Origin: Struthidea cinerea
Lineage: Eukaryota > Chordata > Aves > Passeriformes > Corcoracidae
Assembly: GCA_013397865.1 (NCBI GenBank)
Contig: VZTI01002652.1
Location: 2,928,692 to 2,992,691 of the forward strand
Reading direction: 5' to 3'
DNA: 64,000 nucleotides
Shown: positions 1 to 9,010 of the stretch, one piece after another
Position numbering within the stretch: the stretch's first letter is position 1
Layout of the letters: the number at the start of each line of letters is the position of its first letter
Translations under genes and position numbers: made by a program
The notes under the pieces: model-generated
Told to the model about the DNA's origin: nothing
Seen by the model: only the letters and a program-made list of their open reading frames with translations
The model's database searches: none

Positions 1-230
1 TGGTGCCGGGAGCGGAGCTGCGTCGTCTGCGTTTGCCCGCCCTCCTCTGTTCCACTCCCTGCGCCCGTCTCCCGCGCACTGACACGGCGTGTTCAGTACC
101 GATTCCGAGCTGGCGCAGAGAGCTGGAGCCTCTTGAAATCGCTGCCTGGGCCAGAATGTTTCCCTCGTTTCGCGATCTCGTGCAGCTGGGAGGAATAAAG
201 AGTAAAAATCAACTCCTGTATTTGTAAATG
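1..230. promoter_or_regulatory. CpG island at window edge, probable promoter region
   Basis: This stretch is far richer in CpG (roughly twenty in the first 200 bases) than anything else in the window, and the density stops abruptly near base 200. That is the signature of an unmethylated vertebrate promoter. In vertebrates the gene downstream of PDE11A is the intronless TTC30, transcribed in the same direction as PDE11A, so here it would start left of base 1 and run out of the window. I infer that this is the upstream or 5' UTR part of the TTC30 promoter. A plus-strand transcript could start here too: all three plus frames close before a good donor (GTAAGT at 234-239), so a first exon ending at 233 would be noncoding. 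The TTC30 coding sequence itself is not in the window. Confidence 0.6.
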
Positions 231-511
231 TTGTGTAAGTGTTCCCTTAAGCAGTAGGTGGTGTAAAAGCAGACTCTAAGCTAAGCAGGTAGCCCAGGGC
301 AGGAAGCATTTAACTTCTGTCTTGGGCTTTGTCAACACGAAACATCCCCTTTACAGTCCATCAAGATCCAAAATTGGTTAGGGCTGGTGGAAGGCAGGAC
401 GTATGTTTGTACCTAGGCAAAATCCGACAGCTTTCCTGCAGCTTTCCAAAGTAGAAGAAATCACTTCCAGCTTTTCTTACTCAACAAAGTAATTGTGCTT
501 TGGAGGGCCTT

Positions 512-526
512 CCCCCCCCCCCCCCC
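512..526 (+). repeat. C15 homopolymer
   Basis: Fifteen consecutive C residues. It is a simple repeat likely to vary in length and to be prone to sequencing error. Confidence 0.9.
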
Positions 527-830
527 AATGATACTTTGAACAGTGATACTCCAGACCGCAGACTGTATAATCTGTATAATTTCTGTACATGTGAATAGCT
601 CCATTAGAGTCAGCAGACAGATTTGGTTTCTGGTCATTCCAGATTAATGCCATGTGTATCCAGTGAAGAAGTTTGGTTTGCCCCCAGGAATGAGTACTGC
701 AAGGTTATGTGTCAAAAATCGTATCTGGGCCACTCAGTCTTGCATGTTTTCAGGATCTTCTATTTGTGTGATTCAGTAATCAATAGATACAGCTCTGATT
801 GATCCCAACAAGGTAGTTTCAAAGAAAAGT

Positions 831-847
831 AATAATAATAATAATAA
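831..847 (+). repeat. (AAT)n microsatellite
   Basis: About five to six tandem AAT units in AT-rich sequence. No function is evident. Confidence 0.8.
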
Positions 848-1694
848 ATAGTAGTAAGCCATTAAAATTATTTATTTTTTTAAAGACCAGTAAAACTAAG
901 TTGCTAATTTCAAAAGCATGTTTTGAAAGCTGAACCAGCATAGTTTGATCTGCTAAGCAAAACAATAAGACTAATGGTTTTAAAATGCAAAAAAAAGGAA
1001 AAAGATGCAGAAGTCTTTTAAGTTACACATTTACATTTTGCAAGTATCTGGGATTCGGTTGCCTTAGAACAGACACATGGTATTTCTGTGCATGCGTCAG
1101 TTGTTTCCCACAGGCAAAGGTTCAGGGTTTATAATGATATTCTCCACAAAACTGTAAAATGCAGTGGCCAACATGCTTATAAATTCATAATTAAATACAA
1201 AGTAATCCAAGAAAGAAAAGGTAACAAGCAATATACAGGATGTATTCCAATACTGGCACATTGCAGCAATGGGTATCTTTGAGGCATCTCAATTCAGCAG
1301 GTTATATGTTCCACTTCATTGCTATGTTAGAAACCATTCACATGATTTTACTCTTTGACAACTCTTCCTTTGACAAAGCCAGTAAAAAAACCTTCTTGCT
1401 CTATATTTTCTTGCCTATAACACTCTAAGCATTGAAGTGCCTGTTAGTATGTTTTACATAACTTTGAAATAAACCAGTTTTAAAATTTCACTCAATGCAC
1501 AAATGACTTACCAGGAACTAAAATTATTTTAATTTTATAAAGGGAAAATAAGTATTTGGCCTGTAGACTGAAACACTCCTGTTTTTCCACTAGAATGAAT
1601 TCATCTAAATATTACAAATGACGTTAGGCACTGCTGGTTGCAGTTTTCAAATATAATTTGTGAGTACTAGTATTGGCTTTGTTGGTAACTACAG

Positions 1695-1811
1695 GCACAT
1701 TATGAGATTGCAGTGCACTCTAAGAAGGAGCGATTAGCAAGGTCACCAGACCAGAAAAATGCAGCTCCTGTACCAAGGACACCATCTGAAGAAATACCTG
1801 AGCTAAAATGA
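1695..1811 (+). other. Unidentified coding-like terminal segment, 38 codons plus TGA
   Basis: After a possible acceptor (ACTACAG ending at 1694) a frame runs 38 codons to a TGA at 1809-1811. The composition looks like a real hydrophilic C-terminus: a lysine/arginine-rich start (HSKKERLARSPDQ) followed by a Pro/Ala/Glu-rich tail (RTPSEEIPELK). An in-frame TAA lies just upstream of the acceptor, so if it is coding it must be spliced. I do not recognise the protein. It could be the last exon of a plus-strand gene starting at the CpG island, part of a decayed retrocopy, or chance, since 38 open codons is not rare. Confidence 0.2.
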
Positions 1812-2389
1812 AACTTGTCTACTCTGTGGTTACAAAACATACAATTGACCTTCTTGGCAAGACCCCTGGCCCTGTAAATAGTAGGGGTTGGCTGTGACAG
1901 AGCTGTGTGGAGAGTTCTGTGCCCGCCTGCCACATGAGGCATCCAGTTTAAACCTCAGTGAGCTACTGCTGCCTGACCTTGTGCGACTCTGCTTTGGAGC
2001 AGGAGCAAAACCACGTCCTGACAAGCAGACGTCTGCATCTCCATCACATTATGAAGCTGTTCTTGTTTGTCTGTAGGTCCCGGGCCGAGAGGGAATTGTC
2101 TGATTTCACTACTTGAACTATGGCCAAAGACACTTTTTAGACATCCTGTTCTTGGGAGGTTCTTCTGTCTGAACCACAGGAGGGCCTCTACCCCAGGTGC
2201 TCCTTGCCTTGTACAGTGTTCAGTTTTCTGGGGGGTCACAGTGTTGTGTTGCACAGGAGCACTTTAGTCCAGAGAGGTGCACATATGAGACCTGAGCTCT
2301 TCCACCAGAGCCTGTCTGTTCCATGCCCCTCCCAGGAGCGAAGCCAAAATTGGGGCTGTACCCAGTGGGCATCCTTGTCTCCTTGCTGA

Positions 2390-2533
2390 GCACATGAAAG
2401 GGGCTTTTGCAGAAGGGCAGGAGACAAGCCCACCCTTGTAACTCGCCACCAGCTGGTGGGGAAGATGCACCTGCAGTTCGAAAGCCTGCTCAAAATCAAG
2501 CAGGATTTGAATGTCAAGCTCCTTCCTGATTAG
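2390..2533 (+). other. Unidentified coding-like segment ending in TAG
   Basis: A frame open from 2390 to the TAG at 2531-2533 has, over its last 30 or so codons, codon choice and composition typical of an amphipathic helical protein (HQLVGKMHLQFESLLKIKQD and a few more residues to the stop). There is an AG-rich stretch but no clear strong acceptor. A different frame just upstream (2387-2430) also reads like protein (EHMKGAFAEGQ), which would fit a frameshifted pseudogene. I cannot name the parent gene, and chance is possible. Confidence 0.2.
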
Positions 2534-3140
2534 CCTTTATTTATGGTGGTTTTTTTTAAAATTATTGTTTTATTTGGGTTTCATTTTTTTGTGAGGAAAG
2601 GTTGATTTTGGTAAGTGGTTTCACAGGTGGGAATCCTGAGTGAAATTACTGTTTGGCCTGAACTACCTTTGAGGATGGGGATGAAGAGCCAGATCTTCTC
2701 TTGAGCATTTTCTGGTGACAAAATGAGGGCTGCTGCCTGGCTCTTGTGAGACCTTAAGGCCTGTCATTCGTGGGCCAGAAACCTGACCAAATTCAGGCTG
2801 CAGTTGGCACGAGTCAGTAGGACACCTAGAAAAAAGGCATTGTCACTGAACCGATTTGAAGCGCCTCTGGGTGTCCTATGGACAATCCATATGCCCATCA
2901 GATTTTAGCACTGGAATTGTAAGTGCCAGAGGCCTCATTCAAGGCCAAATTTCCACTTCCAGCTGGGGCAAAGAAATGGTGACTTGTCTGTTGCTGATGT
3001 GCTGGGCATCTCAAGGGAAAGGCCAAGCAGCACTGTCCTGGGTAACAGTTGTCTTCTCCGCATGCTCTCTTGATTTGTCCTTGCCTCTTGTGGACCTGTG
3101 TTTTATATGCATTCACAGAATTAGGCTGATTTCAATGTGG

Positions 3141-3170
3141 TTTTTTGTTTTGTTTTGTTTTGTTTTTTTT
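3141..3170 (+). repeat. (TTTTG)n-like simple repeat
   Basis: Four to five imperfect TTTTG units followed by a T run. It is a short, low-complexity tract. Confidence 0.7.
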
Positions 3171-4489
3171 AAGCTCTCCTTGTTCAGCAGGCAGGGAAGC
3201 AAGTAAAAGACAGAGAATGAGATGAAATTCTATTCAATCAAGGAGATTGTGATTCTACACAATCATGTCTCCTGTGCATATATCAGACAGTTTGGAAAAA
3301 CTGACTGAAATACTGGGAAATTGTTTCCCTATCAGAAATAATGAAAAGCAGATACAATTTCTGATCATGAAGTTTATAAGCAGTAGCTAAAAAGTGTTTT
3401 CCACAATCTTAAAATATAATAGACTTGAAATATGTTTCTTCACTGTGCTACGTGTTTCCCCAAACAATCATCTTTTCCTCTCAAAATGTTTTTTGTTGTT
3501 TCCTATGCTGTCTTAAAAAAAAAAAAAGGTTTTTGTTTGTTTAGTTGGTTGGTTTTTTTAAGATTGAGCTGTATGACTTTCAGAGACCAAATGCTGTTCT
3601 GAGATGCACTACTGGACCCCCTAGTTTCAGTAGGGTTGCTTCATTTTGCCTGAGAACAATTCGTTAAGATCAAGCCGTGTGCTCTCATTTTCTTCCTTGT
3701 GATGGAGGAACAGAACCATAACATTAGTCAGCAGTTTCTGAATCTTGACCCACAATGGCAAAGATACCAAAAGACAGGAGAAATAGATGGAGGCAATTAC
3801 AAACAGTCACTTGATTGATGGTTGACATTGTTAGGGCTTCAGCTGTGTGTCAGGCTGCGGTGCTGCCGAATCCCCGTCCCTGCCAGTGGGTGTTGCCATG
3901 GGCAACAGTGCACTGAAGCCAATAAAAAGGAGAGGAAATGAGGGGAGACTCAACCTTCGGGGAGGCTGTAGGGTATGCATTACAAATTACGTTATACTTA
4001 GCAATATGCAATATCAAAATTCAGGAAAGCCGTGTGTACCTGCCAGCAGTACTGTCAGTTCCTAGTATTTGTTTTTCCCATAAAGTACGTGTTGTAGGTT
4101 TGTATGGCTTGCTGCTTACTAAACTGCCTCTGGCTTTATTCGGAGAAAAAAGAAGTGGTAAAAGAACAGCAGAAACATTTCCATTTGGTGCATGTACTCA
4201 CTGCTGTGCAGTTTGCATTTCTGCTCTTTCCCTGCTTCCTTCTGCTGGAGAGTGATGTGGTTCAGTTGTGCACTAACAGATTGGCTCGCAATGCTACTGA
4301 ATTTACAGCTATTGTCCTACACACCATTAGATACACAGAGTGTTTTTGTTTTGTTGTGTTTCTTTTAAAGAAGTGATCAGCAGATTTGTTGTTTCTGTTT
4401 GATTGTCAGACAGATGTAGTCAGCTTTTCTAAGTCTCTAACAACTCAGTTTCCTTAGAAAGGAGAAAAGCTCTTTTAGCATCTGGTCAG

Positions 4490-4600
4490 CTGGGCCAGGT
4501 TCTGATTTCCACTAAGCTGGTGCCAGTTCAAGGTAATTCCACTGAAGCAAAATGGAGTTTGGCACAGGTGTAAAACTAAGCTGAATTCAGCTTTAATTTC
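4490..4600 (+). repeat. Old interspersed repeat, partly palindromic (family not assigned)
   Basis: The segment reads through phrases such as TTCTGATTTCCACT, GGTAATTCCACTGAAG, AATGGAGTTTGGCACAGGTG and TGTAAAACTAAG. These match, from memory, a very common and strongly diverged sauropsid repeat in which the two halves are roughly inverted (ACTCCATTGAAGTCAATGGAGT-type centre). I cannot give its database name. A RepeatMasker run with a bird or turtle library would decide. Confidence 0.4.
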
Positions 4601-5652
4601 TGCTGCCAGACAATCCTATATTTAGAATCCCATTTTTCATGGAGTACAAAGGCTTTTTTTTTTTTCCTATGAATGGGTACTCGTAAGCACTGCAACATGA
4701 CTCCTCTTGTGTCTGGTCATGCAGCAGAGAAAGCACCCTCAAATCACAGATCACAGGTTTGCTACATTAGAGATCTTGGCACTAATGGCAGGAGACCAAC
4801 TTTCGGGTAATACCAGGGTCATCACACAGAGACATGTTTGGTTTTGTGACCTATCATATTTAATTAGATTTTTAGGGACACCTTTACCACAGATGTCAAC
4901 ATGTGAGCCTTGACTAATGCTGTGCTACTTGTAATAATAGCATCTGAAATTGTACTGAAAGAACTACGAGAGAGTAAGAGGTAGTCAGTCCAGTGTGATG
5001 ATATTCTACCTCTCCACCATTTCAAAATACTAATTTCAACTGGAAATTATACTAGAAAGGCTTATCCATGGTCTGCTTTTCTATGTAATATAAACCTGAA
5101 GCAAAAGCAACAGATTTCCTTTTTTATTTGTATTCTGTTTTCATAAAAACCCATTAATCTTTTCCTTAGGCCACACTATAATTAAAAAAAAAAAATGTAT
5201 TACAAGAGCATTTTTTAAAAGAAAAAAAAAAAACACTCTAAAATTACCATGCAATATTTTGTCTTTATGCAAACTTCCTCTTGCTGAGAAATTTGCTGCA
5301 CTGTTAATATGAATTTCTCAGAGAAGAAGGGACAGCTTGGTGTTTTTAAAGATAATAAAGTTTGTTTTTAAATGTAGCAAAGGTAGGCAATTCTAAAGGC
5401 CCTGATCAATCACTAAGAAGCTTTGTTGTAAAAAAATACTTCTTCAGAATACAAAGCAGGCTTTTCAGAACATTCAGGCATAAAAGAGGAGGGAGAGTAA
5501 GAGAGGAACATCACAAAAGCAGGCATAATTGATTCATAACATGTACTGAAGAGATGCAAAACAACAATGTAATTACACACTATTCTGTTTTCTGCAGCTC
5601 TTTGCATATGAATTGGCCAGCTTGCATCCCAGTCCTGCTCTGTATTATTAAT

Positions 5653-5658
5653 TTTATT
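5653..5658 (-). terminator. PDE11A: Candidate PDE11A poly(A) signal AATAAA
   Basis: The plus strand reads TTTATT, which is AATAAA in the direction of PDE11A transcription. It is the closest canonical hexamer after the stop codon. Alternative signals lie further downstream, so cleavage here is not proven. Confidence 0.35.
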
Positions 5659-5970
5659 AAGCTGCGAGTTCTTATATTTCAGTTTGTTGTCAGCTTTACA
5701 GATTTTTACAGCAGCAGTTGAAATGTAGTGGAGCTGAATGAACGCTTCTGTTCAGTCTTCCGTGCCACTCCAGATAGCAGCGCAATCCTACTGCAGGCCT
5801 TCCATTCAGTCCCACTAAGCCTTCCAGGAAAAGCAAACTACGCTGCCATCAACATAATATCAGATCAATTAAGCATGTCTGTGAAAGCATTTCTTAGAAA
5901 ATAGTGGGTCTAAGCTTACGAAAACCTTTCAGACAGCCCTTACTGTTAAGCGACACTGGTATTTGCAGGC
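5653..5970 (-). other. PDE11A: PDE11A 3' UTR (provisional)
   Basis: This is the sequence directly downstream of the PDE11A stop codon on the minus strand. The first AATAAA polyadenylation hexamer met on that strand is at 5658-5653, about 310 bases after the stop. The true 3' end may lie further left, because a second hexamer occurs at 5128-5123. Confidence 0.45.
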
Positions 5971-6129
5971 TTAATTTATGTCTTTGAGAGAGGTGAAGCT
6001 AGAGGAAAAGGAGGACAAGGATGCCGCCTGAGAAGGAAGTCTTTTTTGGTGCAGCTCCTCCCATTTACCTCTGTTTACTGCCACGGAGTCCAGCATAGGC
6101 TTCAGTTTCACATTCAGCTTCACTAGACA
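5971..6129 (-). CDS. PDE11A: PDE11A last coding exon (window exon 14), C-terminus and stop
   Basis: This exon carries the last 52 residues and the TAA at 5973-5971. The acceptor is TTCTTCCAG ending at 6130, and the phase is 0. It opens with the final helix of the catalytic domain (CLVKLNVKLKPMLDSV, then NRGKWEELHQKR), nearly identical to mammalian PDE11A. The tail after that is serine/phenylalanine-rich (SSFSSSFTSL) and ends KDIN, whereas my memory of the human end is a different Ser/Ala-rich run ending EDRN. Length is within about one residue of human. The tail beyond the catalytic fold is the least constrained part of the protein. Confidence 0.95.
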   Translation of the reverse strand, partial: CLVKLNVKLKPMLDSVAVNRGKWEELHQKRLPSQAASLSSFSSSFTSLKDIN

Positions 6130-7781
6130 CTGGAAGAAGATTAAAAAGAGGATGAGAGAAGAAATACTGACAGTATATCCACTCCTTTGAAGGACAGTCC
6201 ACGGCATAACAGGGGAAGAAAAGAGTTTAATCTGCACTACACCCCTACCCTCCTCACTCCCAGCTGTAAATACCTGTGGAGGTAAAGCTTATTGTTCCCT
6301 TTGAGATCTCTTTATCTATCTATGCATCTATGAGCAGGAAGTCCACTGATTGGATGACAAGTTGGACAAAGCTGAAATAATCTCCCTAGTGCTAGATTCT
6401 GTTTTCCTATAGATGACTAAACCACAGCAGTACTGTGCTTTCCCAAGCTGGCAGAAAAATCAATTTGTGTGTGCTTAAAGTAAAGAAATATAAATGAGTT
6501 TTCTTTGAGATTGCACTGAAATCACCTCTTCTCTACATACCCAGTCCAAAGCTCATAGAGGCTGGTAAGAATCTTTTATTTGGTTTCGTCTGGCTTTGCA
6601 TACATCCCCAAGTTATGTAATTCCTGCATACCGTTGTTATACGTTTAATATCAGCTGCTTATGTGAAAAGACCACAAATGCTTCACTTGGTTTTGTATCT
6701 ACATTAAAGAGAGACAGAAATTAACAGCAGCAGTGGATGTCAGGAAAGGGTTAATCAGTTACCCCCCAAGTGGTCATGTAATGTCCTTTCAGGACAGAGG
6801 AGTATTCTTTTGCAGCTTTTCTGATTAGCAAGCAGTGGCTTTTGCAGAGAGCTGGGCAGCATGCTTTCTCTGATAGCATGGAAACTATGTATTTGTCATT
6901 GGAAAGAAAGGGTTGGTGCCAGATTAAAAACCAAAAAAAGACTAAGAAGGCAACAAAAGTTGTTCTTCTAAAAGTGTAGAAAATTATAAGAAAAAGGAAA
7001 GGGGAAGCAGGTACCTTTGCAGTTGATCGGTTTTTGCTTTAAATAGCAGGGTTAACAGCAACTGCTTTAAATAGTCCCCAGAGCCCAGACACCACTAAAG
7101 AACTGGATTTTTTTATAGCTAGCTTGCAAGCCATGGGAGCTTGACTTGAAGTAAGTGTTGGTAGATTTTTAATTGAGCTATTATATGATAATTAAGGGTT
7201 AATGGCCTGATTTTAAGATGTGCTGAAAACTTGCGATTTCAGTTGACGGTAGGAAATATGAATGCTCAGCATTTATGTAAAACCACATCATGAGGAAGAA
7301 GCTAGGACTTGAATCAAACCCACTTGAAATTATTTCCTTAGAATTTGGCACAGAACTCTGCAGATAATTTTGCAATCTTGGCCCTGGGGTAAGAGGCAGG
7401 GTTCACTGCAGTCTCTGCCCCATAGAACTTTGCTTGCTGCTGATGGTCATTCATTTTATAGAATGAATAAGTATTTTTAACAATCCCATCACCATGCCTC
7501 AGAGCTCTCCATTTTTATGTCTTTATTTCAGACCATTGTATATTCCTTAAACCTGATTTGGTAAAGTCTGAAAGAGAGGGGCACTAATGCATTATAAACA
7601 GCTGAAAATATCTGAAAAGCTCACTGCTGCTACCATTAGCACCTATATTACCAGCTCAGTGTCTAGAGGTAGCACATGAGATACTCAGCCCTTGACAGCA
7701 ACCTGTCAGATCCTTTCTGTGCACAGCCAGTATCTTCAAAAGGTTTTTGTGAAGTATTTTTCCAATATACATTTTTGATTT

Positions 7782-7803
7782 AAAAAAAAATATATATATA
7801 TAA
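7782..7803 (+). repeat. A-run plus (TA)n microsatellite
   Basis: A short A run passes directly into about seven TA units. It lies within the last PDE11A intron. Confidence 0.8.
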
Positions 7804-8859
7804 GCAAACACCCTGGTGATTAAATCACTGTTTCAAAATCAGCGTGTTTCAAATCTCTCTAAGCACAAAGATGTGCTCACATCCTGTCAGCCCCAGGATC
7901 TGTAAGTACGAAATACAGTACAGGCTGTTCCTGTCACAAATGCTATACCAGGAACCTATAGCAGCTACAGGCAACAAAGGGAAGCCAGAGCTCACTGAGG
8001 CTGCGGACTCTGTCTCAGCGTGGCTGTGCAGCTCTCGGCTATGTCTGTGTCCTTTCTGTAACCTTGTTTTTTTGCCAAGACTGACCACAAGACCATGATG
8101 TTTTCCAGCCTGGTGCCAGGGAGCAATTGCAGAGGTCTGGGCATGACCTCCTGCTGTGCCTGTCCCTCCAGGCCTTGGCATATGCCGTGGCTTATGGCAG
8201 GAGACAGCCCTGTCACGTACTGTGCCAGGAGGACTGCGAGTGCTCGAGGTGCTTACGTCAATTAGCTTTGCATGGACTGCAGCAGAGAGCAGGAGCCCAA
8301 GTAAGCTGGGAACAGATTCAGGAAGCACCCCCACAGTTCTATGGTAATCACTGTTATCTTATGAGCTGTAAACACATTTTAAATCTGTAAGTAAATACAT
8401 ATATATTTCTTCAAAGTATAGATCTAAGCGGACATCAGAGTCTAATTACCCAGGTGCAACAGAGGCTACCAGGTAAATAACAAGAATGGTTAACTACTAA
8501 CATTAACTTTGATGAAATAAATTATAAGGAGTATTTAAGAAAGAATAAACCATGTCTTTGATATTATTTTTTACCATAGCACCAGCAATTAATTCAATAG
8601 AATACATACAGAATATATAGTGTAATTTTAAGAAACTTCATTTTGTTACACATTAATTTAGATTAGTGATACTTGACAGTGCAGATTTTGCACTTGGTCT
8701 ATAAAATGTCTTTATTCAGACATTGATTTGATGTTTGGACCACTGCTTCTGTATTTAGTATCCTTTCACTTTGGGACTTTTTCATTCTGATCTAGTCTTT
8801 TAATTAAACTGACTACTATAATTCCTATGGAAATTAGCTTTTATTTCATTTTTTCCAGC

Positions 8860-9010
8860 TACCAAAGCATTTCAGTAGGGCTTCTCTGATACAAAGTGCA
8901 CAAATTGGATTTTATTTCTTCTTGAGATGTAATTAAAAACTCATTTGATTACTATATATCTGGCCCTGTTTTAATTATTAAACTCCAGTAATCAATTTGC
9001 TTTTATGAAG
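8860..9010. promoter_or_regulatory. AT-rich homeodomain-motif block, candidate conserved noncoding element
   Basis: The block contains repeated TAAT/ATTA cores (TGTAATTAAAAAC, TTTTAATTATTAAAC, AGTAATCAATTTG) without simple-repeat structure, which is the style of conserved vertebrate enhancers. This is inference from motif texture only; cross-species alignment would decide. Confidence 0.2.

Larger units (their letters stand above)
234..1694. other. Flank of CpG island, no gene seen
   Basis: AT-rich sequence with a C15 run at 512-526 and an (AAT)n stretch at about 831-846. I see no exon with coherent coding content. If the GTAAGT at 234 is a real donor, this would be the first intron of a plus-strand transcript. 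That is inference only. Confidence 0.4.
2534..5652. other. Intergenic region between CpG-island locus and PDE11A 3' end
   Basis: I see no exon here. The contents are a TTTTG-type simple repeat near 3141-3170, an old interspersed repeat near 4490-4600, and scattered poly(A)/poly(T) runs. Part of it could be a longer PDE11A 3' UTR: a further AATAAA on the minus strand lies at 5123-5128. Confidence 0.5.

Noticed and set aside
3..227. 74-codon plus frame over the CpG island as a protein-coding first exon
   Set aside because: It is Arg/Pro/Leu-rich as expected for translated CpG-island DNA, closes before the nearest good donor, and matches nothing I know.
7849..8334. 161-codon minus-strand open frame in the last PDE11A intron
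   Set aside because: There is no similarity to PDE11A or any protein I know. The region is GC-richer than its surroundings, which lengthens chance frames.
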